This document shows, one piece after another, positions 43,222-50,206 of a stretch of DNA of 50,206 bases. The notes beneath the pieces were generated by a model that saw nothing but the letters and a program-made list of their open reading frames with translations, was not told the DNA's origin and made no database searches. The stretch covers positions 1-50,206 of the forward strand of contig JADZCC010000109.1 of NCBI GenBank assembly GCA_020851785.1, in the 5' to 3' direction. The DNA comes from Anaerolineales bacterium (GTDB lineage Bacteria; Chloroflexota; Anaerolineae; Anaerolineales; Villigracilaceae). A program made the translations under genes and the position numbers. The first letter of the stretch is position 1. The number at the start of each line of letters is the position of its first letter.

Positions 43222-44351
43222 TCGCAAACTACGCCGACCGAGTCTTCCTCGGCGCTTTCAATGGAGGGACTGTTGTTTGGCCAGGTTCCGGCCTGAAATT
43301 GCGCCACGTAATCGCGCAGGATGTTGAAGTCCACATCCCAGACGAAAACGCGCTTGTCAAATACCGGGTCCATAATGCGCGACTCTTTGAAAAGTTCCTC
43401 CGGAAAACTGGCGAAGGTGATATTTTCCGGTTTGATTTTTGTGCCCAAACAAGCCAGCTGGCTGAGTTGTTGCGGAGTCATGTCGGTGAAGATGTTGTCT
43501 TGAAAAGAAGCGATCAATTCGGGAATTTGCGTCACCACTTCCGGGCTGGCAATTTTTTTGCGGACCGAGCATAAAACCAGGTTTTGATTATCCACCCGCG
43601 CAAAGGTGCTTTCTTCGCGATTACGCGCCACCTTCAGCGCCTGATCGCCATTGAGATGATGCTTGCCAACATCCAACCCCGTGCTGTCGGCGTATTCTTC
43701 GTTGGGGATGTTAATTTCAATTCCGCCCACCGCATTCACCACGTTGACGAACGTCCGCATATTCACGGAAATATAGTGATCGGTCTTGACGCCAAAGTTG
43801 ATGTCCATCGTCAACGCCAGCAGGCCGGGCCCGCGGCTGGGATCGTCCCAATAGGCAAAACCGTCGCCGGGCTGACCGTAAAGATAGGCCTGATTTAATT
43901 TCTCGTGATCCTGCCCGTTGATGTTGTCTGCAATGTAGGGAATCTCCACCCACAAATCGCGTGGGAATTCCAACACGGCCACTTTCTGATTTGAGAAATC
44001 CACGCGCACCAAGCGGATCACATCGGCCAGCCCGTATTCGTAAGTATCCGAGCGTGAGTCTGCGCCCACGGCCAGCACATTCATCACGCCCACGCCGCCG
44101 CAAATCGGGCGGGGCGTGGCGGTTGAGTCAAACGAAATGGTTGGCGCGTACGTCACTACGCCCAGCGGCCCGCCTACGGTTGGCGTCCACGTGGCGGGCA
44201 TGGAGGGGTCTGGAAATTGTGGCGCCGAAGCGCCGAGCGGCTTGTTCATAAATTCCTGATAGGTATTGAAGCCGTAATAGCCCAGCGCAGAGAGGAACGC
44301 GCAAGCGACGAACGAAAGGAGGACGACGATTCTTTTTTGAGAACGATTCAT
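43218..44351 (-). CDS. LytR-CpsA-Psr (LCP) family protein
   Basis: 377 residues from ATG 44351 (a TTG two codons earlier is less likely). N-terminal membrane helix (IVVLLSFVACAFLSALGYY), a Pro/Thr linker, then the LCP domain: VLAVGADSR, DVIRLVRVDF, VAVLEFPRDLWVEIP, LNQAYLYG, VNAVGGIEINIP and ALKVARNREESTFARVDNQ. Known: LCP enzymes attach glycopolymers from lipid carriers to peptidoglycan. Presence implies a wall polymer in this organism. 10 bp after the G5/3D lipoprotein gene. Confidence 0.93.
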   Translation of the reverse strand: MNRSQKRIVVLLSFVACAFLSALGYYGFNTYQEFMNKPLGASAPQFPDPSMPATWTPTVGGPLGVVTYAPTISFDSTATPRPICGGVGVMNVLAVGADSRSDTYEYGLADVIRLVRVDFSNQKVAVLEFPRDLWVEIPYIADNINGQDHEKLNQAYLYGQPGDGFAYWDDPSRGPGLLALTMDINFGVKTDHYISVNMRTFVNVVNAVGGIEINIPNEEYADSTGLDVGKHHLNGDQALKVARNREESTFARVDNQNLVLCSVRKKIASPEVVTQIPELIASFQDNIFTDMTPQQLSQLACLGTKIKPENITFASFPEELFKESRIMDPVFDKRVFVWDVDFNILRDYVAQFQAGTWPNNSPSIESAEEDSVGVVCE

Positions 44352-44361
44352 AGTCAATGGG

Positions 44362-45582
44362 TCATTTCAGAAAGTAGGGGATTTCAGCCGGAGCAGGCGC
44401 AAGAAAATACACCGTTACCCAGCCGGTCATATCAACCAGATTGCCGTCGTCGAAGCCGAGGTCAATCCATTGCGTGCGCGGCACGCCGAAGGCGCTTTCA
44501 ACGATGGGCCCGCCGCCGGTATCCCCAATCGTCCCCACGCCATACCCGGGAATGTAAACCTTCATTCCGGCGACCAGGCCGTAAATGGAATAATCCATCG
44601 CCACAATGCCATATCCCGCGCGCGCGCCGCTGGCTGTGCCATAGGAACAACTGCCCGTCCCAGAGTTGCAAGGGGAATAGACCGTCGCGTACATTTTTAC
44701 GGCGGTCCAATATTCGTAAGGAATATCTCCGCCGACTGGCGCCAAGACCACTTGCGAGCCGTGCGCCACAATTTGAGTTTGCGGTTCGCGCAGGATGGAT
44801 TCGCTTTCAGTGGTGCGCCCAACTTCCTGGCCATCTTCGTAGCGGATGCGCGTGCGCGTTAAGGCCAGCCCATTGACGCCGGGTTGAATTATTTTTTCCT
44901 GGCCCAGCGGCACGTCTTGCGCTTCTCTTTTTTCAGTTGGATAGGGGATGGCTTTGATCGTCGTTTCAAGCGCCTCGCGGATGTGAATGACGCGAATCTG
45001 CCCATCCTCGGGCAACGCTTCATTCTCCGACGGGAAGCTGGAGTCTAAACCAACCAACGGAATCCCCGCTTCGGCCAGGGCTTCGCCCACGGTTGGCGAA
45101 GCCGAGCGAATCTCAAAGGTTTGTCCGCCCATCGTCACGGTGAGCGCTTTGGCGGGGGTAATGTAAATCGAAAGCGGAGCATTAATCGGCGTGGAAAGCG
45201 GCGGCTCGATGCGGTCGTGTGCGTAAAATTGATAGCCCGCTTCCTGCAAAGCTTCGCCAACCGTCCACGCGGCAGAGACGATTGATTTTTGGCCCTCTGG
45301 CGAGTGAATCGTCAACGGCATGGCCCGCCGTAATTGCAACTGCACAAAATCCGAAATCGGCAGGGGCTGATCGAGCGGCAGGAGCATTCCATTGAAGAGG
45401 ACGCGGTCGAACAACTGCGGCGTAAGGTTGGCTTCCGCCAGCAGGTTGAGCGGCAGTTTTTCAGATGACTGAAGATTGTAAATCCGCCCTTCGTCAAGGA
45501 GGGTGATTTTTTGCGAAGCGCCAGCTTGGCAGGCCGCCAAACTGAAAGCCAGCCCCAACCACAGATACCGGATGAATTTCAT
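44362..45582 (-). CDS. YabE/Rpf-like lipoprotein with DUF348, G5 and 3D domains
   Basis: 406 residues. Lipobox LAACQAG; two DUF348 repeats (about 105-195, each with TVGEAL.EAG), a G5 domain at about 205-280 (VPLGQEKIIQPGVNG, TRIRYEDGQEVGR), and a C-terminal 3D domain with all three acidic positions (VAMDYSIYGL, IGDTGGG, WIDLGF). The 3D fold is the MltA-like barrel of wall hydrolases. The family acts on peptidoglycan, as YabE and resuscitation factors do. First gene of the operon with LCP, rsmA and the nuclease-like gene; leaderless start predicted. Confidence 0.93.
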   Translation of the reverse strand: MKFIRYLWLGLAFSLAACQAGASQKITLLDEGRIYNLQSSEKLPLNLLAEANLTPQLFDRVLFNGMLLPLDQPLPISDFVQLQLRRAMPLTIHSPEGQKSIVSAAWTVGEALQEAGYQFYAHDRIEPPLSTPINAPLSIYITPAKALTVTMGGQTFEIRSASPTVGEALAEAGIPLVGLDSSFPSENEALPEDGQIRVIHIREALETTIKAIPYPTEKREAQDVPLGQEKIIQPGVNGLALTRTRIRYEDGQEVGRTTESESILREPQTQIVAHGSQVVLAPVGGDIPYEYWTAVKMYATVYSPCNSGTGSCSYGTASGARAGYGIVAMDYSIYGLVAGMKVYIPGYGVGTIGDTGGGPIVESAFGVPRTQWIDLGFDDGNLVDMTGWVTVYFLAPAPAEIPYFLK

Positions 45583-45636
45583 AGTTGCGTATTATAAAAG
45601 AAATTTACCGGCGCTGTAATCGGATACAATTGCGCC
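45583..45636. promoter_or_regulatory. Divergent promoters with -10 elements close to both starts
   Basis: Leftward: TATAAT (45596-45591), 8 nt to ATG 45582, with a 4/6 -35 ATTACA at 18 bp. Rightward: tacaat (45625-45630), six bases to ATG 45637, with tttacc 15 bp upstream. No Shine-Dalgarno on either side. Confidence 0.6.
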
Positions 45637-46410
45637 ATGAATTTGATTACCAGCGTTTCCAACCCGTTGATTAAACACATCCGCGCTTTGCGCCAAAAGA
45701 AAATGCGCGTTGAAACTGGAACTTTTTTAGTGGAGGGGATTCATCCTGTCGGCGAAGTTCTACAGGCGGGCTGGGAAGTTGAGACGATCATTTACGCGCC
45801 CGAATTATTAACCAGTTCGTTTGCGAATGAATTATTGGCGCGCGCTTCGGGGCTGGACCTTCAGCCGGTTTCTGCAAAAGTCATCGAGTCGCTGGCGGAT
45901 AAAGAAAACCCGCAGGGCATTTTGGCCGCGGTTCGCCAGAAGAAAATGACTCTGGCAGAGTTGAGCGCAGTCAGCAGGGCCGTTGCGTTGACTGCGCCGC
46001 AAGACCCGGGCAACGTGGGCACGATCCTCCGCACGGTAGATGCCGTCGGCGCAGACGCGCTCTTCATTTTGGATGGCGGCGTGGAGCTATATCACCCAAC
46101 CGTGGTGCGCGCCAGCATGGGAACGTTGTTTTGGAAGCCGGTGATTCAAACTTCGTTTCAGGAATTTCTCGCCTGGGCGCAGAAAGCGGAAGTTCAATTA
46201 ATTGGGACTTCCGCGAAAGCCAGCCTAAGCTATAAGGATTTAATCCCCAAGCCCGCCTGGGCGTTGGTGTTGGGCAATGAACAAAAAGGGCTTTCTGCCG
46301 AACAATCCGCCGCTTGTAACCTGGTCGTTTCGCTCCCCATGCGCGGGCGGGTCAGTTCTTTGAATTTATCGGTTGCGGCGGGCGTGTTGTTGTACACGCT
46401 GGCGGGGTGA
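45637..46410 (+). CDS. TrmH/SpoU-family RNA methyltransferase
   Basis: 257 residues. N-terminal substrate-binding region (KKMRVETGTFLVEG) and a SPOUT domain with motif 1 QDPGNVGTILRTVDAVGAD, motif 2 WALVLGNEQKGLS and motif 3 LPMRGRVSSLNLSVAAGVLLY (split: LPMRGRVSSLN, LSVAAGVLL). 2'-O-methylates rRNA or tRNA with AdoMet; target cannot be named. Start typical of the family and only 6 nt from a -10. Confidence 0.93.
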   Translation: MNLITSVSNPLIKHIRALRQKKMRVETGTFLVEGIHPVGEVLQAGWEVETIIYAPELLTSSFANELLARASGLDLQPVSAKVIESLADKENPQGILAAVRQKKMTLAELSAVSRAVALTAPQDPGNVGTILRTVDAVGADALFILDGGVELYHPTVVRASMGTLFWKPVIQTSFQEFLAWAQKAEVQLIGTSAKASLSYKDLIPKPAWALVLGNEQKGLSAEQSAACNLVVSLPMRGRVSSLNLSVAAGVLLYTLAG

Positions 46411-46448
46411 GTGGCGGAAAACGCACTTAATGGCCGTCTTCGCGCCAG

Positions 46449-47467
46449 TTATGGAACAATGCGTTTGAGGAAAGGTATCTTTTGAAGCGCCAAAATAATA
46501 AAAAGAGATATCAGGAACACGCTGATCCCTAAAGCGGGAACCATGTACAATTCATGCCCCATTTTTGTTAAGTCTGAAAGCGGGCCGCCGGTACGATATA
46601 GCTCGGCCATGACCATAATGTGAACGAGGTAGATCCCAAAACTGGCGCGGTTTAATGGAGCGATGAATTTGTACAGTGAATCTGATATGTGTAGATCTTT
46701 CAAGAGGATAAAAAAGGCGCAGGACATAAGCGTCACGTTCGCGCTGAGATAATCTTCAAAGTAGAAACTCTTGATTTCATATTTTTTACAATACCACATA
46801 CCTGTAATGGTTAATGCTAATCCAAACGCAAAAATTATCCATGCAATTACCCTGTGTTTTTTTTGCATATTAAAATTTCTTGCAAAGTGGCCAAATAAAA
46901 AATATCCGACATAGCCGGATAGATATTGATAATAAATTCCAATTTTGATTGGCGTAAATTCTGCGAGGAAAAAGACGATGGTTGCGAAGAAGAACCAGAC
47001 CCCAAGATAATAAAATTGTTCTTGCTGGCTTGCTTTTTGCAGGTAGAGCCTTAAAATGGGCGTGAATAAATAAAGCCCCATCAAGGCGTATAAAAACCAT
47101 AAGTGATCTTCGTTGGGACGATTCAAAATCCTGATAAGGTACGTTGCTATAAGCGAGAGAAAGTCTTTTTCAAAACCCTCCTTTTTCCAGATTAGATATA
47201 TCACCGACCAGACCGCTAAAGGAATTAATACTTTGATCGCCCGTTTACGAAAAAAAACCCAATTGTTTCCGCTTTTGAAAGTAGCAAGAAGCCGCTCGTA
47301 ATAAAAAAAAGTGGAACGGCTATGCGGGTTATAGAATAATAGAATGGAAGCGCGAGTTTGGGACCAAAGTATTCAATGTGTGTCATTACTACAAGAAATG
47401 CCCCCAACGCCCGCGCTACATCTACCCAGCGGTAGATGTTCGATTTGTTCGGAGAACTTATTGTCAT
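46449..47467 (-). pseudogene. Acyltransferase 3 family membrane protein, split by a -1 frameshift at T8
   Basis: Two adjacent frames make one OafA/WecH-type acyltransferase of about 340 residues. The N-terminal frame (47467-47225) has WVDVARALGAFLVVMTHIEYF with the conserved His and the helix ending FFITSGFLLL. The second frame resumes with RKRAIKVLIPLAVW and VIYLIWKKEGF and continues through nine or so helices to 46449. Between them lies eight T on the minus strand (A-run 47250-47257); one extra T, or a -1 slip, restores frame. Could be a real frameshift, programmed slippage, phase variation or an assembly error. Codon use is more AT-rich than its neighbours, suggesting transfer. Likely acetylates a cell-surface sugar. 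Confidence 0.85.
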
Positions 47468-47529
47468 GTTAGATAGTTTACTTTATATTGCCTTTTGCCC
47501 CAAGTTAACTGACCTGTGAGGATTTGCCT

Positions 47530-48042
47530 GTGAATAACATTTTTCAATCCCAAACCCTCTGCAAAGCCTGCGGGCTGTGTTGCTCAGGTCACTTATTTTC
47601 GTGGGTGCGGCTTAACGCCAATGAATTGGATAAGGTTGAAAATTTAGGTTTGAAAGTCATTCGCAATGACCCGCGTCAGCGCGGATTTTTACAGCCGTGC
47701 CCCGTTTGGCAAAATGGAATTTGCACAGTTTATAAGTCGCCGGATTACCCAAGCAGTTGCCGAAAATATAAATGCGTTGTCTTGCGAAAGCTATTGGACG
47801 ACGAAATTGATTTTCCCAATGCGATGAATCAAATTGAAGAAACTTTGAATTTGATTCGTGAAATTGAGGGTCTGTTGCCTAAATCGCCCGCAATTGGCTT
47901 TCGCGAACAATTACTCGATTTTGTAAGCGGACTTTACCCAGGACTTGCGGACGAAAGCGAACTTTTGCGAAAGGTAACTCAACTATTGGGCTGGTATGAA
48001 CGCCGCTTTGGCGTGGATGATTTTGTGGATTATGAGATTTGA
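47530..48042 (+). CDS. YkgJ-type cysteine-cluster protein
   Basis: 170 residues from GTG 47530 (gagg 8 nt before it; a TTG at 47524 is only 2 nt away from gagg). CKACGLCC near the N-terminus, then CPVWQNGICTVY and SSCRKYKC form the conserved zinc- or iron-chelating cysteine cluster of UPF0153. Function unknown for most members. The remainder is helical. One base separates its stop from the convergent recJ stop. Confidence 0.88.
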   Translation: MNNIFQSQTLCKACGLCCSGHLFSWVRLNANELDKVENLGLKVIRNDPRQRGFLQPCPVWQNGICTVYKSPDYPSSCRKYKCVVLRKLLDDEIDFPNAMNQIEETLNLIREIEGLLPKSPAIGFREQLLDFVSGLYPGLADESELLRKVTQLLGWYERRFGVDDFVDYEI

Positions 48043-48043
48043 G

Positions 48044-50206
48044 TTAAAACAAACTTTTCAAGTCCTCTGCTGTGACAAAGTATTTTCGATATGCAGAAAT
48101 CTCGTTTAAAACGCCGCGTAAGGCAAGGAATAACTCCGCTTGCAGGTAGGGATTCTTCTCTTGCGTTTCGTTGGATAAAGTCACTTGGCCATCCTCAATG
48201 CTCACAGTCAGCCCGCCGTTGGCGCGTAGCCACTCTAGCCCAAGTTCGATCGCGATTTCACGGGATGCCATCGCGCAGGCAAGTTCTTGAATCGTAGTTT
48301 TGCCCTCTTTTTTGTTCAAAGTAAATTTACATAAACCTGCCAAACGATTTAGAAAATCATTGGGTTTTTCTTCTGAAGGAAGAACGCCGAATACATATAC
48401 TATTTTTGGTTTGACGATTTCCAGCGCCTGGCGCAATTCTGCTGGAGATGGGGGAGTTGTGTAAATTGCCAATTCATCGGCTTGGGCTAATTCGTAGCGA
48501 GGGTTGCCTTTGGCTTTGTCGTTTCCTTCCGCCCAAATAAGAGTTGAAGGTTGAAAGTTGAAAGTTGCAGGTTGAAGTCGCAAGTCTTGTATCTTGTAAC
48601 GCGTATCTTGTTTCTCTGCAACTGCTTCTTCAATAATTCTAAAATCTTGAAATTGCAAATTGACTTGTCGTTGACCGCGATATGATGATGCGCGTAAAGA
48701 GTAGGCAATGTCAATTTTTGCGCCGTTATCGGGTAAGTCTGCGCCTGCGCCGCCCCAATATAAAACGCTGTGCGTATTTCCTTGGTCGTCTTCGATGTTG
48801 AGGCGTAGATGTTCTTTTGTTTTTCCAATTTCACTTTTGGATTTCAAGATCACATTCTTTGTGGCGAGCGTTAACTCAGGGTTACCCGCGCCAAAGGGAG
48901 CGAGCAGTTCTAAACTGTCAGCGAGGTTAAGATTCAGTTCATCGAGACCAAGCCAAAAGTCAATATGGAGTGTTGGTTCTTCGTAAACCATAGCGCCTAA
49001 TTGTTTTTCTATCGCTTTGCCCAAGCCTCTACGGAAGTTAATCAAATCATCTTTTTTGAACGAAAGGCCCGCCGCCATGGGATGACCGCCAAAACTGAGC
49101 AAAATGTTTTTTTGCGTCGCGATCGCTTCGGTGATATGCAAGCCCTCGATGGAGCGCGCCGAGCCGCGCATGATTCCATCATCCGACTCGTTTAAAAGAA
49201 TGGCGGGCTTATGATAACGCTCGACCAGTTTGTTGGCGACGATGCCGACGACGCCGCCGGGCCAGTTGGGGTGCGACAAAACGATGGCGGGTTCATCCAG
49301 CAGTTTTGGATTTTCTTTTAATTGCGCTTCAGCCGATTGATAGACTTGCGAAGTTAATAACCTGCGCTGGGCGTTGAGCCCTTCAATTTGCGCGGCTAAG
49401 ACTCTGGCACGGGCAGGGTTGTCGGTAATCAGCAATTCAACGGCGGGATTCGCGTCGCTCAGCCTGCCGAGCGCATTCAGGCGCGGCGCAAACGTAAAGC
49501 CGATGGTTTCTTCGGTGGCGATGTCTAAATTGGTGTTGGATAATTCGGCAATTACTTTCAACCCAATGCGATTGGTTTTTTGTAATTGCTTGATTCCTTT
49601 TTTTGCCAAAGCGCGGGTTTCATCTTTGAGTAAGGCAACGTCGGCGATGAGTCCGAGGGCGACGAGGTCGAGCAAAGTACTGCCGACTTCAGTCGGTGTG
49701 TTTAGCCGACTGAAGTCGGCAGTACGTGAGTCGGCGGTACTAAAAAGCGCTTCCGCCAATTTATACGCCACGCCAACGCCCGCCAAAGTTTTCAGCGGAT
49801 GATCGTCTGGCAGGGTTTTGGGATTGATGATGGCTTTGGCGTTGGGAAGCGTTTCGCCCAGGTCGTGATGGTCGGTGATGACGACGTCCACGCCATGCGC
49901 GTTTGCGAAGTCAATCGCTTCGTGGGCGGTAATGCCTGTGTCGCAGGTGACGATTAACTTCGCGCCGTTATCAATGATGGGGATGAGCGATTCAATGTGA
50001 ACGCCGTGACTTTCCTTGCCGCGAATTGGCACATAATAAACTACGTTTGCATTCAAGGCTTGCAAAGTTTGCACAAGCACGGCAGTGGAGGTTTGCCCGT
50101 CCACGTCGAAGTCGCCCCAGACGCAGATTTTATCTCCGCGTTGAATTGCGGCGCGGATGATTTCAACTGCCGATTCGATGTTTGGGAATTGCGCGGAAGG
50201 CGTATC
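48044..50206 (-). CDS. recJ: Single-stranded-DNA exonuclease RecJ (5' end outside window)
   Basis: The frame is open to the window edge; the GTG at 50104 is the Val of motif I, not the start. Degrades single-stranded DNA 5' to 3' in repair and recombination. Seen: GDFDVDGQTST (motif I), VVITDHHDLGE (DHH, motif III), LLDLVALGLIADV, DHHA1 motif SFGGHPMAAGLSF, an OB-fold and a RecJ-type C-terminal region. Two repeats interrupt variable loops in frame: a 20-bp-arm palindrome just before LLDLVALG (49677-49725) and a heptamer array (48543-48612) before the C-terminal domain. Both lie between conserved blocks, so activity is probably kept. Confidence 0.95.
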   Translation of the reverse strand, partial: DTPSAQFPNIESAVEIIRAAIQRGDKICVWGDFDVDGQTSTAVLVQTLQALNANVVYYVPIRGKESHGVHIESLIPIIDNGAKLIVTCDTGITAHEAIDFANAHGVDVVITDHHDLGETLPNAKAIINPKTLPDDHPLKTLAGVGVAYKLAEALFSTADSRTADFSRLNTPTEVGSTLLDLVALGLIADVALLKDETRALAKKGIKQLQKTNRIGLKVIAELSNTNLDIATEETIGFTFAPRLNALGRLSDANPAVELLITDNPARARVLAAQIEGLNAQRRLLTSQVYQSAEAQLKENPKLLDEPAIVLSHPNWPGGVVGIVANKLVERYHKPAILLNESDDGIMRGSARSIEGLHITEAIATQKNILLSFGGHPMAAGLSFKKDDLINFRRGLGKAIEKQLGAMVYEEPTLHIDFWLGLDELNLNLADSLELLAPFGAGNPELTLATKNVILKSKSEIGKTKEHLRLNIEDDQGNTHSVLYWGGAGADLPDNGAKIDIAYSLRASSYRGQRQVNLQFQDFRIIEEAVAEKQDTRYKIQDLRLQPATFNFQPSTLIWAEGNDKAKGNPRYELAQADELAIYTTPPSPAELRQALEIVKPKIVYVFGVLPSEEKPNDFLNRLAGLCKFTLNKKEGKTTIQELACAMASREIAIELGLEWLRANGGLTVSIEDGQVTLSNETQEKNPYLQAELFLALRGVLNEISAYRKYFVTAEDLKSLF
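48543..48612. repeat. Array of ten 7-bp units inside recJ
   Basis: Consecutive heptamers in one phase: gttgaag, gttgaaa, gttgaaa, gttgcag, gttgaag, tcgcaag, tcttgta, tcttgta, acgcgta, tcttgtt. Two unit families (GTTGAAR and TCTTGTA) share the same 7-bp register. The array lies in the linker between the OB-fold and C-terminal domain and encodes a peptide with repeats such as FNFQPSTL and RYKIQDLRL. Confidence 0.85.
49677..49725. repeat. Perfect 20-bp-arm palindrome (REP-like) inside recJ
   Basis: gtactgccgacttcagtcgg (49677-49696) and its exact reverse complement (49706-49725) flank a 9-nt loop; a diverged half-copy follows (gtcggcggtac, 49730-49740). It encodes about 20 extra residues (SRTADFSRLNTPTEVGS) in frame in a variable loop. 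Looks like a REP/MITE-type insertion; no target-site duplication was identified. Confidence 0.82.

Overview
The window looks like chromosomal DNA from a member of the Chloroflexota, most likely class Anaerolineae. This is an inference from gene content and style: lipoproteins with Thr/Pro-rich stalks and NBR1-type Ig domains, CAP-LysM surface proteins, a MoxR/DUF58/VWA operon joined to an ABC exporter, short heptamer repeats, and moderate GC with AT-rich intergenic spots. No rRNA or tRNA gene, CRISPR array, prophage or insertion sequence was recognised. The window is almost fully coding; the largest gaps (about 220, 205, 180 and 175 bp) are described in the entries, and no gene-free stretch exceeds 300 bp.

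Layout. 1-3394: nitrogen assimilation (3' end of glutamate synthase large subunit, then glnA) with a HigB/RelE-HigA type toxin-antitoxin pair in between on the other strand. 3570-6904: two-component pair, a triple-GAF histidine kinase and a double-receiver LuxR-type regulator. 6963-19498 (minus): a nine-gene operon of exported membrane protein, ABC ATPase, ABC permease, Gln-rich membrane protein, MoxR ATPase, DUF58 protein and two VWA membrane proteins, the best candidate for an uncharacterised system. 19678-24059: a degenerate RsbW-like protein, then a murein-peptide recycling group (NlpC/P60 peptidase, alpha/beta hydrolase, dipeptide epimerase, class V aminotransferase). 24127-27781: surface lipoprotein, CAP-LysM protein, patatin, small membrane protein, carboxylesterase. 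27885-32904: Tat-exported L,D-transpeptidase, CcdA, DUF2085 fusion, PgeF, then yggS-yggT-yggU. 32911-39046 (minus): lytic transglycosylase and an Opp-type ABC importer without ATPases. 39252-41760: adenosine kinase and S-adenosylhomocysteinase, which together clear S-adenosylhomocysteine. 41805-45582 (minus): G5/3D lipoprotein, LCP protein, rsmA and a nuclease-like protein. 45637-50206: SpoU RNA methyltransferase, a frameshifted acyltransferase, a cysteine-cluster protein and the 3' part of recJ.

Cell-wall metabolism recurs: L,D-transpeptidase, lytic transglycosylase, 3D-domain protein, LCP, PgeF, murein dipeptide epimerase and NlpC/P60 peptidase. Together they argue for a real, remodelled peptidoglycan.

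A second recurring theme is transcriptional. At least six and probably seven first-in-unit genes have a -10-like hexamer ending 6 to 8 nt before the start codon and no Shine-Dalgarno sequence, which predicts leaderless mRNAs, alongside other units with good Shine-Dalgarno sites. Several repeats (7-bp tandem arrays, a 20-bp-arm palindrome) lie inside or between genes without disrupting them.
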